64,000 nt of DNA. Source: Brachypodium distachyon (lineage: Eukaryota > Streptophyta > Magnoliopsida > Poales > Poaceae). Numbering within the stretch: position 1 is the stretch's first letter; the number at the start of each line of letters is the position of its first letter. Below the pieces are notes generated by a model, which was not told the origin of the DNA, did not search any database, and worked only from the letters and a program-made list of their open reading frames with translations. The stretch is taken from positions 43,609,355-43,673,354 of the forward strand of contig NC_016131.3 in the NCBI RefSeq assembly GCF_000005505.3. The letters are read 5' to 3'. Position numbers and translations under genes: made by a program. Below are positions 35,501 through 45,607 of the stretch, one piece after another.

Positions 35501-35793
35501 AGTCGATCCAAATATCACAAAATATTCTGCAAAAGTTCTACCTGTAAGCAATGTTTTGAAATATTTGTTGGTCCTTCAAAAAAAAATTACGCGAGAGCTG
35601 CTTGCCTTGCTGTTTCCTCAAAGAATACAGTACTCATTTACTTGCCAATTGAATGCTTTATAGATTGGTGAAGTTTCCAGGTTGAGCTGATCTGACAATA
35701 TCTCCTTCTATGTAGTTCAACTACGACCAGAGTGTGTACGGGTTTCGAGAATATTTTAAGAAGTATGGATTCAAGTACTCTGAAACAAGCTAG
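32582..35793 (+). CDS. Thioredoxin-fold protein lacking the CxxC active site
   Basis: Six exons join cleanly to 160 residues: 32582-32637, 33417-33536, 33639-33717, 34377-34463, 35481-35543 and 35716-35793 (stop TAG). The protein starts MAEETFFDRMVSQLRS. It shows a thioredoxin-like core with PVVVAFTIKCTYTQHLDKVLEE (beta strand, active-site position, helix), FYPHIKFVRVECPKYPGFC (second strand), EYPFLEVFYNP (third strand) and a C-terminal YGFREYFKKYG helix. The WCGPC motif is replaced by KCTYT, so only the first cysteine remains and classical disulfide reductase activity is unlikely. Isolated cysteines occur in ECPKYPGFC. It resembles small uncharacterised plant thioredoxin-superfamily proteins; function and location are unknown. 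A hAT element lies just upstream and a Stowaway MITE just downstream of the stop. Confidence 0.88.
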
Positions 35794-35920
35794 GTCTATC
35801 ATCAAGAAGCCCTGCAGACTTAACCGGACCAACTCGCCTGATTTAAATGAACCTTCAGCCTGTACTATGTTTAATCATATCTGCGGAATGCGTAGTTGGA
35901 TACTTCACTCTTATTATATA

Positions 35921-36033
35921 CTCCCTCCTTTCCATTATTCTTATCTCAAATTTGTCCAAAAATGGATGTATCTGTTACTAAAAAGCGTCTAGATACATGT
36001 AATATTTCGACAAGAATTATGGAATGGAGGGAG
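35921..36033. mobile_element. Stowaway MITE downstream of the thioredoxin-fold gene
   Basis: A 113-bp element with CTCCCTCCTTTCCATTATTC and the inverted GAATTATGGAATGGAGGGAG, flanked by TA. It is the same length as the copy at 1508-1620 and shares its AAATGGATGTATCT and GTCTAGATACATGTAATA blocks. It begins 128 bp after the stop codon, so it may lie in the 3' UTR. Confidence 0.93.
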
Positions 36034-36493
36034 TAGTAGTATTAGCTTTTGCCATGGCAAATGTTTAGAAAAACTTAGCCAAGATGTCAGCTAGGTTTCC
36101 AGTATGCTCAAGACTGAGTAGAACTTTTCTGGGTATTGCATGTTGTTTTCATGGAATCTATGAACTTCAATCTCAAATTCAGTTTAGTAAATTTGGCGGC
36201 TCACCATACCTGATCATTTGGAGCCACTGCTCATTGGTAGTGTGTTCAGTTCAAGTATTGAAGCAGATATTGCTGGAGACAAACACAAAGCGAAGAAAGT
36301 AAATACTTGGCGACACACAAAACCTCCTCGAGCCATACACAAAAGTAACAAAACCAACAAACCAAACCTGTTCAATTTGCCGTAAATCTAGTTTGCCCGA
36401 GCACAAAAAATTAAAGCTTCATTGCAACACATTAATTACACAATGACGTATTACATCGTTGCTTTGAACTCAAATAGACAGTCCCTATGCCAC
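36034..36493. other. Intergenic, no gene seen
   Basis: AT-rich flank with no supported frame. It could contain the 3' UTR of the broken ELOF1-like copy on the minus strand. Confidence 0.3.
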
Positions 36494-36759
36494 TCATCTT
36501 CGTACAACGCCTTCGTTGGCCTTCTCGCACTCGTCAATCCACTCGCTGTAGAAGGTCGAGGGGCTCAGTGAGGGCGTGCGGCTTGGTGCAGTAGACCTCC
36601 TTGCACACACAGCAGGCGGCCACGGCGATCCGAAGCTTGAGGTCAATGGTGCAGTCGACGCTGTCAGCGTGGTTGCAGAAGGGACAGGAGAAGGACGTCT
36701 CCAGCTTGACCCTTCTTCTTGGGCGCCATCTTCGAGTTCGTCGACTTGCGCTTCCCCAT
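36494..36759 (-). pseudogene. Intronless, frameshifted ELOF1/ELF1 (transcription elongation factor) copy
   Basis: Read from ATG at 36759 on the minus strand it begins MGKRKSTNSKMAPKKK, then leaves frame. The homologous sequence continues in a second frame with LETSFSCPFCNHADSVDC and IDLKLRIAVAACCVCKEVYC, then ALTEPLDL. It returns to a third frame for FYSEWIDECEKANEG. ELOF1 proteins of 80-90 residues are zinc-binding partners of RNA polymerase II, and the CPFCNH...CxxC ligands and YSEWIDEC ending are diagnostic. Two frameshifts mean no intact product. The absence of introns suggests a retrocopy, but no poly(A) tract or target duplication is visible. Confidence 0.82.
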
Positions 36760-37497
36760 CGAGAATCAAGGAAAGGGTGTCGGCTGTCGCGCTTGAAGCT
36801 TGAAGATGATCGCAGGTTGTGTGTGGCTGCTTGACCTACGTGCTTACTACTCAGGACGGCGGATCAGAGTGCTATGTCTGAACCACACGGTTATTTATGC
36901 TGGTACAATTCTCTCTAAACTAACGATGTGGGACTAATCCCACCGAAAATTACACACGGCTCCGTAGCAGTGGCCGTCTTGCGGACGGTGAAGCCATATC
37001 CTAGGCTGGACGAGGGGTCGTCAGATGGTCAGAGGCGTGGAGCAGAAGGCGGGGCCACCGTCGGCGGTGGGCTTCAGTTGCGTGAGGGAATCTGAGGGAT
37101 CGAACACGGGGACGAAGCGTGGGGCGGGGCTGCAGTGCCCGGCGGCGGCCGGCGCGGTGCGTGGCGGACTTGGGCGGCCAGGTTTTGGAGGGGATGGAGA
37201 AGGAGAGCTTCTTCTCCATGACAGCGCCGGCGGTGATTCTGGGGAGGAGATCAAGGGGATTCGGGTTTTTTTTTTTTTTGAGGGGGTGGATTCGGGGTTA
37301 TGTTGCCGGTTTTTTAGTACTCCGAGAAGGGGGGATTCGGGCTTCTTCTCCATGGCAGCACAGGCGGAGTACTACTCAAGGCCCAAGCCCAAGCCGGCTC
37401 CGAGAAGGCCATGTGGGCTGGCCATCTTCTAATCGGATTTTTTTTAGCCGTCGTAATAGGATTTGTTACACCTCGGGATCTCAATTTTCAGATTACC
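36760..37497. other. Region between ELOF1-like copy and retroposon
   Basis: GC-rich from 36960 to 37440, with a T14 run at about 37266. Long frames on both strands (37025-37432 +, 37021-37353 -) overlap one another, follow GC content and show no domain. I do not call a gene. Confidence 0.35.
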
Positions 37498-37511
37498 AGG
37501 TGCTAACTTTT

Positions 37512-38308
37512 AGGCAGGTTTTCCACAGGAGCTTTGCCCTAGCCGTCACCGTCGAAGCTTTAGCATCCTTCGTCTCCGGCCGCCGTCTTGGCGCTGCGAG
37601 GTTGGGGGAACCTCGGTTCCTCCTAAGAGCAAGTGTTTGCCTATTTCAATTTTAATTGTTTGGTTCCGATCGGCAACGCAATGGCGGAGATTGCGATGTC
37701 GTCGCGAATAAATGTACTCTGGTTATTTTTCTGTTGTGGTGGTGTCTCAATGGGCGTTGCTGCGGAGATAGAGATTTTTAATCCTCGTGGGTTTAGTGTA
37801 CCCGATCTTTTGGATCTTGGATTTGTATACTCGCAGATCCGTTTATATGTATCCGTTGAGTTTTTGTTAGTATATCATGGTGCTTTTGTTGGTTTTATGT
37901 TTTGTAATTTTGGAATAATTTTTTGGCGTTCTCATGAAGATCTTGCGGTTCGACGACCTGCACGTTTAGGGAATCATCTCCGGTCCAAGTACGTTCAACG
38001 ATCATGACTTCTCATCTTTTTGGATGAGCGACTCAAGGGGCTTTTCGAAACATTTAAAAGTAGTCAAGTTTGTGCAAGGATACCAGTCGATGTTGCTGTT
38101 ACAGTCTGATTGCAGTCTCTGTGTTGAAGTCTCGGCAGAATTTCATGTTGCAAAATATGATATCACGGAGAAGATGTCTTTCAGAGATTTCATTATAATT
38201 CTTAATTATAAGAGTTACCTTGTAGTTCTGGAGTCTATGATCCAAAGCATTGTATTTGTAATGGTTCTCGTGTTTGAATAAAGTTACATGTTATTTTAAA
38301 AAAAACTA
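37512..38308 (+). mobile_element. Poly(A) retroposon with 14-bp target duplication
   Basis: A 797-bp insert is bounded by the direct repeat AGGTGCTAACTTTT at 37498-37511 and 38309-38322. It ends GAATAAAGTTACATG, TTATTTT, A8, CT, so it has an AATAAA signal (about 38277-38282) and a short tail. This is the signature of target-primed reverse transcription. An open frame at 37633-38007 (124 codons, hydrophobic) matches no family I know. It is either a 5'-truncated LINE or a processed copy of a cellular transcript. Confidence 0.82.
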
Positions 38309-38322
38309 GGTGCTAACTTTTG

Positions 38323-39484
38323 ATTATCTAGTTATTTGTTGGAAGAGAAACCCTAGCCGCCAGTACAGAAAATCCATCCTCGTTGTTGAAGAAAATTTTG
38401 ACGGCTGATTGTCGTTGAGAGACGAGCGTAACCACGGATCAACGTTTGGCATCTAGTTTTGCAATTTTCTAAATTAGGTTTGTGTGTTCTTATCTTGACG
38501 GTGGAGATGACGTCGTCTAGAAGATTGGTGTCCTGACTCCATCCATTTTATGGTGTAGGCGTCGCGGCCTACTCCATGGAGAGCCAATGGTTCTCGTGAC
38601 TTGCCTTTTGGTGTTTTTGATCTTTTGACTTGTCAATTCAACAACAGAACAACAGTTTCACAACTTGTCTTGCAAGTGGTGTAACCCCAGTCATGGCGCG
38701 TTCAACCATCCTACGTTTCCATTGTTTGAGGTGGGCGGCTCTTCAAAATTTATGAAGTTAGCTCCAATTAAGCAGGCTGGCTGGCTGGCGACGGCCATGG
38801 CGGACAGGATGCAGGCGTTGGCGGCGGGCAACGGCGAGTAGAGGCCATGCCACGGGCGTCGGCGGTGGACATGGCAGGGTCGGCGGAGGCCATGGCCATG
38901 GCGGGGTGCGGGCTGCGACGGCGAGCCGGCGGGAGCGCGGGACCGGCGGCGGCGGCCATGGGGGGCGGCGCGAGCAGGCTCATGGAGCGAGTGGCCAGGG
39001 GATAGGGTGGGGCCGGGGGCGGCGGTGTCCATGACGGGTGGCGGCGGAGGATGCGGGGAATGGAAAGCGCGGGCTGAAATTTCGGTCCGCCAACCGTTTT
39101 TACGAGAGATCGGATCTCCGAAAAGTCCCGAACTATGTCTCGAGTATATTGGGATTTTTGCCTCGTGAGTTCGGATCTCCGAAAAGAATTTTCGGATCGG
39201 ACCGATTATACGGGATCTGTTCAGCGCCTTTTTAGCGACCGAACCCTTATAGTAGCGGTTATTTTTCGGATCAGGGCTTTTATGGTATTTGCTAGAGTTG
39301 CTCTAACTTGGCCTCGACGATCCTGAACTTGAGGTCAATTTTAAGTCGACACTGTTTCGTGGTTGCAGAAAGGGTAGGAGAAGGACATCTAGGTCAGGGG
39401 AGCATCCTTCTTTTCGAAGAAAAAGAAGAAGTACCGACTGTTTGGTAATTTCATTACCTCTCGTGTAGATTCTTGACTTGTATC
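38323..39484. other. Region with GC-rich block, no gene
   Basis: A strongly GC-rich, GGCCATGG/GGCGGCGG-rich block (38770-39060) is followed by a stretch with repeated TCGGATCTCCGAAAAG (39111 and 39173). A GTTGCTCTAA motif near 39296 resembles one end of a Tourist element, but its partner end was not found. Confidence 0.3.
39300..39400 (-). pseudogene. Second, more degraded ELOF1-like fragment
   Basis: On the minus strand MSFSYPFCNHETVST is followed, after a frameshift, by KIDLKFRIVEA, matching the CPFCNH...IDLKLRI part of the copy at 36494-36759. Both flanks of the ELOF1 fold are lost. It has the same orientation as the first copy, about 2.6 kb away. Confidence 0.65.
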
Positions 39485-39827
39485 TTTTTATATTGAGTAA
39501 ATTGCAGAAAGACACATATGTAGAGGCTCTTGTAACAAAGAACCATAAAACCAAAGGCTTTTAACTGATACCCACGACATGAATACTAATTTGTAACAAA
39601 AACCCGTCAGCGACCGGTTTGGGCAAGTTAATTGTTGTGGCCCACTTGTCATACGCACGAGCCAATTATGTTGGATCTGGTTCATCCTGGAGGACATGTC
39701 GAGCCGTCTCGCGAAGGGAGCCGACAGGATTGTCTTATCCTTGCCCGAACCCGATCACTCACTCACTCACTCGCTCGCTCGCCCAGTGCTCTCCCTCTCC
39801 TTTGCTCGAACCCTAGCTTGGCGGCGA

Positions 39828-40126
39828 ATGGAGGAGGCGGCGGTGGGGGAAGCGGATGGATCCGGTGAAGTGGGGCCTATCATTCCAGTCGGTGAGCGAG
39901 GTGGCGGCGGCGGCTCCTTCCGTCCCCCGCGTGCTGCTGGGAAGAGGGCGGGCGGCGGATCTGCAGCGACGGCGGCGGTCGAATCTGCGGGCATGGGGGC
40001 GGGTGGATCTGCGGGCACGTCGTCAATGTTGGCAGCGGAAGGGGGTCCGTCGGGCAGCTCTGCCTCTGACCTCTGGCCCTCAGGCAGCGCAGGGGCGTCG
40101 ATGCATTCGATTGCCAGCACCATCAG
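39828..40126 (+). CDS. Candidate 5' exon of the MULE transposase gene
   Basis: An ATG at 39828 just inside the left terminal repeat opens a Gly/Ala/Ser-rich frame (MEEAAVGEADGSGEVG...), ending at a good donor (CATCAG/GTAAGT at 40127). The following stretch has a second open piece (about 40222-40441: DASGYWVVNF...KKLRKALVNCGFASC) that may be the next exon. Low-complexity N-terminal exons are common in these genes. Continuity to the main exon at 40536 is not proven. Confidence 0.45.
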
Positions 40127-40535
40127 GTAAGTCTCCAATCTCTTGGAATTTGGGCACGCATTTGTTGTAGTTGGACTCCACCGGGTAGTTTGAAGTTTAG
40201 ATTACTTAAATGTAGAACATTTTGTAGAGACGCATCTGGATATTGGGTAGTTAACTTCGTAGCCGATGGTGAGTATGTGAAGCAGTGCAAATTTCTGCGC
40301 GAAGAGATCACTTATAAGAAATTGCGTAAAGCACTGGTAAACTGTGGATTTGCTAGCTGTGACCAGATGTATTATTACAAGCGCGAGGGCTTAGGGTTAC
40401 GCGGGCTATCTCATGTAGGCAGTGGAGGGGTATTAACCTGACAGTCATGAGAATAACTGCAAGTGGCAAACCACTCTTTTTATAAAGATGTAGCTAAACC
40501 TGGTACTAGGAAGAAGAAAAGACAAGAGAGAAGCA

Positions 40536-42781
40536 GTGAGCAGAATTCAACACAGCAGAGCCAGAGTGCACCAATCGAGAAGAAGTCTGCATTTGTTTGA
40601 CCTAGATGAAGAGGAATTGATTAACATAGGGGAGCTGGAGAAGTACAAAGAATTTAACTGTGAAGGTGACAGTGAGGCAGAAGATCTATTTGCAAATCTG
40701 GCATCAATTGAAGAAGTTAGTGAAGAGCAGGAGATAGAGACAACAGAGAACCCACCTCCTAGCAAAGTGCCTAGGCAGATGTGTTCAGACAAATCAATAA
40801 GCCGAAGGGCACATGTCAGGACCCAGGATCAGCCCATAGATCAGGGTACCATGTCAGATCCAGAGAGTGATGACAACAAGCCCTTTGCTATGCAGGATTA
40901 TGAGTATGATGATGATATGAGTGAAGGCCCTCGCAGAAAAAGCAGGGCACAACCACTGCCTGCTAGAGTTTGGTTTGATGAGAAGAAACTAATTGTAGAA
41001 GACCAACTATGCCTGCAGATGTGCTTCACTGATGTGTACCAATACAGGAGAGCTCTTCACAACATGCACATAATGGCCAGCAGGAACTTCATGTATGAGA
41101 GAAATGACAAAGAAAGTGTAAATGTGTGTTTGTGTCAAGAAGTTATGCAACTTTTACATGTGTGCATCTGTTATAAGGGGAGAGAGAACATTTTGTCTGA
41201 GGAAGATGAACAAGGTTCATACCTGTGGCATAACACAAGATTCATCCAGGGTTAACAACACTTGGCTTAGTGAGAAGTACAAGGAGAGTTTCAGAAGTGA
41301 CCCAAATCTGAAGACTACCAGTGCGATTGACAATGCAATGAGAGACCATGGAGCTGAAGTGTCAAAGATGATGGCATACGGAGCAAAGTGGAAAGCAGCT
41401 GAGGCTATTTTAGGGAACCACGTGCAGCAGTACACTAGGATTAGGGACTATTTGTAGATTGTCATGGATACTAATCTTGGTAGCAAATGTATTGCCACCA
41501 CAGTCCAGTCCCCAGGTCCTGCAAGGAACCCAAGGTTTCATGGGCTCTTCTTCCGTCTAGGTGGATCAAAGAAAGCATTTAAGAAAGCATTTAAGAAAGC
41601 ATGTAAGCCTTTCATTGGTGTTGATGGATGTTTTGTGAAGTTGTCAACAGGTGCTCAAGTTCTTGCTGCAACAGGAAGAGATGGAAACAACAACCTATTC
41701 CCAATTACTTTTGGAGTTGTTGGCATTGAAGAAACAACCACTTGGTGCTGGTTTCTAGAGCAGTTGAAGTATTGTATAGGTGCTCAATCAGAGACATTTG
41801 GTCAGTGGACATTCATGTCTGACAGGCAGAAAGGGCTGGTGCAAGCTGTTGACAGAGTGTTCCCATGTGCTAATCACAGGTTCTGCCTTAGGCATATCTA
41901 TGCAAACTTCCAAACCACAGGCTTCAAAGGGCCAATGCTCAAGTCACATATGGATAGAGCTGCTTATGCCTACTGCAAGTCAGATTTTGAGACTGCCATG
42001 AGCAACATGAAGGCTGAGAGTGAAGAAGCTTGGGAATGGCTATCCAAAATACTTACAAGGCATTGGGTAAGGCATGATATGGACACTAACTGTAAGACAG
42101 ACTTGGTGGCGAACAACCTGTCAGAAGTTTTCAACAAGTTCATATTAGATGTCGAAGATAAGCCAATCCAAACCATGATAGACCAGATCAGGACCAAGCT
42201 TATGGCAAGATTCTGTGAGAAGAGGGATGGGGCTGCCAAGGCTCAATGGGAGATAACACCTACTTATGCTGAGAAGCTTGAACTTGAGAAAAGAGCAGCT
42301 AGGTATTGCAAACCAGTTATGGCAGGCAGAGGCATTTGGCAAGTTACAAGTTGTGAGCTCACATATGCTATCAATTTAGATCTTAGGACTTGTGGCTGCA
42401 GAAAATGGGACATGACTGGCCTACCTTGCAAGCATGGTATTGCATGTATCTACAAGAGCAAGCAGCACCCTGAGGACTATGTCAGTGATTTTTTCAAGAA
42501 ACCAATGTATGAGCTTGCATATAATCACATGATATACCCTGTGCCTGGTCCACATGATTGGGTGAATACAGCTACACCAGACATTGACCCTTCTCTGTTC
42601 ACAAGGCATCCTGGCAGGCCTAAGAAAAACAGAAGGAAATGAGTACATGAACCACCTGCAGCTAATGGCAAGGCTAGGATGACTACTACCACATGCTCAA
42701 ATTGTAAACAGCTAGGGCACAAATTCCCTACTTGCCCACTCCCTCTTAGGGCTGATTTGAAGATGAGGAAAGACAAGCATA
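40536..42781 (+). pseudogene. MURA-type Mutator transposase, lightly damaged
   Basis: An acidic N-terminal region (LDEEELINIGEL...DYEYDDDMSEG) precedes a MuDR-type N-terminal domain (LIVEDQLCLQMCFTDVYQYRRALHN, then the frame-2 part at 41122-41457 with CASVIRGERTFCLRKMNKVHTCG). The DDE catalytic domain follows (FIGVDGCFVKLSTGAQVL and FMSDRQKGLVQAV), then a SWIM zinc finger (CGCRKWDMTGLPCKHG). After the stop there is a CCHC knuckle (CSNCKQLGHKFPTC). Lesions are a frameshift near 41121-41136, an in-frame TAG at 41455-41457 and a TGA at 42640-42642. Such proteins of roughly 700-900 residues bind the terminal repeats and catalyse cut-and-paste transposition in the nucleus. The catalytic half (41464-42642) is uninterrupted, so the damage looks recent. 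Confidence 0.9.
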
Positions 42782-42856
42782 AGGTAACTAAATTTACTGC
42801 ATTTTATAGTTTGTTCAAATAACATATACCATAACTATTTATGTTTCACATGCAGA

Positions 42857-43257
42857 CATCCAAGTCATTGCCAGATGAGGCTACAGCTAGTGCTCCGAAT
42901 GCTTCTCCAGCTCCAAATGCTGCTGCATCCCCACCTATGACAAGATCTAGAGCTGCAGCCGCTCCTAGGGCTCCTTCAAATGCTGCACCTCCAGCCAAAA
43001 GGTCCAAAGCTGCTGCTGAAGCTCCTAGGGCTCCTCCAAATGCTGCACCTCCAGCCAAAAGGTCCAGACCTTCTTCTCAAGCTCCTAGGTTTGATCCTCC
43101 TGCCAGTTCATCTGCACCTGCTCCATCTATCATCAGAACAAGGAGAGCTGCTGCACAAGAGAGAGGTGCTGCACCAACAAGGCAACAAGCTGCCATAGAT
43201 AAAGCCAAGCAAGGGAAGATGTGGAAGTATTTCACAGCCAGTGGTCACAAGGAGTGA
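42857..43257 (+). CDS. 3' exon of the MULE transposase gene (Ala/Pro-rich tail)
   Basis: Opens after an ACATGCAG acceptor (the donor AAG/GTAACT is at about 42781) and runs to TGA with about 130 residues. It is rich in Ala, Pro, Ser, Lys and Arg. It holds a twofold repeat of about 20 residues (APRAPSNAAPPAKRSK and APRAPPNAAPPAKRSR). It ends KQGKMWKYFTASGHKE. Basic disordered tails of this kind follow the zinc knuckle in many MURA proteins. Confidence 0.7.
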
Positions 43258-43679
43258 AGTCAATTTACCTTTCTGTGTTGGATAACTGTAAGCTAAGAAC
43301 TATGTGTGTCTGAAGTATGTAAGAACTTAGGGTCTCGATGTGCTGTGGTAAAACTATGTGCGGTAAAACTATGTGAGTGACTGAATTCTGCAATGTTGTG
43401 GTAAAACTATGTGGTAAAACTACGTTTATGTTAATGCTTTCTTAGACTGCAATGTTGTGGTTCAACTTACATTTTCACGTTAAGATACAACTGCATTTGT
43501 TGCGTTCACGTACAACTTCATATTCTGCAAAATGCTCATACATTCTACCTCGACATATAAGGGTACAGTACATACTCCAACACATACAAGTAGTTAAGAT
43601 AGGAGTCTCCAAGTTCAAATGAACAAAGTGCATAGTTCATACATTCTACCTCGACATATATGAGGCCAAATACAACACG

Positions 43680-44352
43680 TCAGTAGATCTTGACCTTAAC
43701 TTCTACCTCCGAGCCCAGCTTCTTCATCTCTCCAGAAGTACCAGCTTCACCTCCAGATTGCTTCATCTTCAGCTTCAATTCAGCCAGCTCTTTCTCAAGC
43801 TCCATCTTATCCTTCTCTGCCATGTATCTTGCTCCCAGCGCCCAATCTTTCTATGTAGTCACCTCTGCCAGCTGATCGCTGCTCTTCCTCTTCTCATCCT
43901 CTAGCAACCACCACAAGCGATCAAGTGCATTCTTCAACACTTCATTATGTTCATCATCTACCCAGCACATCCAGTCACACATGCGTTCATCCTCATATGG
44001 GCAAGTCAAGAAGCGACGACCAGTGTTCACGCCTTCAAATGCCACTCTTTTGAATGGAGTTAGCCCGTGCTCACATAACTGATGCCCCAAATCAGGCGTC
44101 CATCGTATTCACCCTTGAAGTTGGCATCTTCCACGTTAAATGGAACCATCAAAGAAGGACCATATCGAGGAGACCGTCCGAAGTTCATACACCGTGAATG
44201 AAATCCAAACGGGGGAAAATGGAATCAAATTGAATGCACAAACGTCAATATAGATGTCCAAATCCAAACGGAAAACTACTAAAACCTACCTCCCACTCGC
44301 CAGGAAAACTCACTTCAGATGATTCCTCGCTGTCCGGCCAAGAAATCCCCAT
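43680..44352 (-). pseudogene. GRF-zinc-finger / coiled-coil gene carried by the MULE
   Basis: Exon 1 on the minus strand is 44352-44290 (MGISWPDSEESSEVS..., donor GAG/GTAGGT). A second segment starts near 44188 (MNFGRSPRYGPSLMVPF). The GRF finger follows at about 44090-43970: GHQLCEHGLTPFKRVAF, then NTGRRFLTCPYEDERMCDWMCWVDDE, with the Cys/His...Cys...Cys ligands and RxF-CP-WxD core of the family. A helical tail (RLWWLLEDEKRK ... MELEKELAELKLKMK) ends at TGA 43682-43680. An in-frame TAG at 43853-43851 and a frame change near 44100 break it unless introns remove them. GRF fingers bind single-stranded nucleic acid in topoisomerase III, APE2 and NEIL3; grasses have many small orphan GRF proteins. 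The gene runs towards the transposase gene, the arrangement of mudrB in MuDR, though it is unrelated to MURB by eye. Confidence 0.72.
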
Positions 44353-44844
44353 TTCGATTAGGGATTCAACCCTAACCCTAGCCGCCAAATTCAAAATGAG
44401 CACCGGGAATACACACCACAAGCAAATGCCAAGACGATATCGGGATGGATCTACGAATTACCTTCAGCTCGGATGCCTCCGCCTCCCCCCTCCGCCGATT
44501 TTGCTCCCGTCCGCCGCCTAATCGCCGCACTTCAGCGAGAGAGCGAGAGAACATAGCGGGTGAGAGAACAGAAATCGAGCCAGCTCCTCCCGGTCTAAAT
44601 GAAGACGCCACGTCCACTGCGAGCCGGCTAGGAGAGCCTGGATTGAGCTGCTAGCCACATCCATGGCTCGTGTGTATGACAAGTGGGCCACGGCCATTAA
44701 CTTGGCCAAACCGGCCACTTACGGGTTTTCTGTTATTCATTAGTCTTCATGTCATGGGTATCAGCTAAAAAAACCTGGGTTCATGATTTTCTGTTACAAG
44801 AACCGCTACGTATGTGTCTTTGTGCAATTTACTCTTCTTATATT

Positions 44845-45607
44845 TGTATGTCGGTATATGTTAGTGCAGGTATATATTATCTTACCGGTGGTTTAGTAAT
44901 TTCATTATCTCTCATCTAGATGAATCTATTTGGAGACAAATTTGACCTACCTTGATCATATTGAAGTTTACCTGGTTAAATGATGCTTTGTCCTTTGTTG
45001 GTTGGTTTCCTTTAGGAGAGCAAGATCAAAAGTCTGACATCACCTACCTCGGTGAAAACCCCGTTGCCCTTGTTGCTGGTTGCCTAACGCCATAGATAGC
45101 CACCGTGGTCGACATGGGCACATTGATTTTCCGTGTACAACGTGGGGGCAACTCTTTGGATATTCTTTCGTCCGGTATGTGTTTGGGTGAAAGGTTCAAT
45201 TTCAGCAGTGCCTAGTCTTGCCATTTCTGCTCACTACTACCCAGAAGTCATGAGCTGCTGTTACATGTGCACGGTGAAGTCTCTGTCATGTGCCGGTGGT
45301 GTATACCGTCGAGCTGTGGCCCATTGCCAACTGTCAGCGACATGATAATGTAAATGGGCATTGGTGGCGATTAGCTAGGACACAAAAAAAGGTGCCTTAT
45401 CAGGGTTTTGCAAGAATTTGGGTTCAGTTGGGCCCGATTCTTGTACATGTGCTTTCTTCTCAGGTGGACAGCCCACAGTCGGCGCAGTGGTAATTCACGA
45501 ACCATTAGTTATTGAAAATATTGCTTATGTGTATATGTCGATAATTAGCTTATTTTAGAGAAATTAACTAAATACCGGTCCTTCTCATAAAAAGTACAAC
45601 ATTCTAA
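44845..45607. other. Intergenic, no gene seen
   Basis: Short open frames only (45133-45345, 45290-45493), with no recognisable motif or splice structure. Confidence 0.35.

Larger units (their letters stand above)
39495..44834 (+). mobile_element. Mutator-like element (MULE) with long terminal inverted repeats, two genes
   Basis: The two ends are inverted repeats of about 180 bp starting GAGTAAATTGCA (39495-39670; mirrored at about 44655-44834). They share blocks such as GATACCCA, GACATGAA, GGCCCACTTGTCATAC and CACGAGCC. Flanks are TTTTTATATT (39485-39494) and TTCTTATATT (44835-44844), a near-perfect 9-10-bp target duplication as expected for Mutator. The 5.34-kb body carries a MURA-type transposase on + and a GRF-zinc-finger reading frame on -, transcribed towards each other from the two termini. 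Confidence 0.93.

Noticed and set aside
37021..37655. Frames of 110-178 codons around 37.3 kb
   Set aside because: They run through a T14 tract and a target duplication of the retroposon; not plausible coding sequence.
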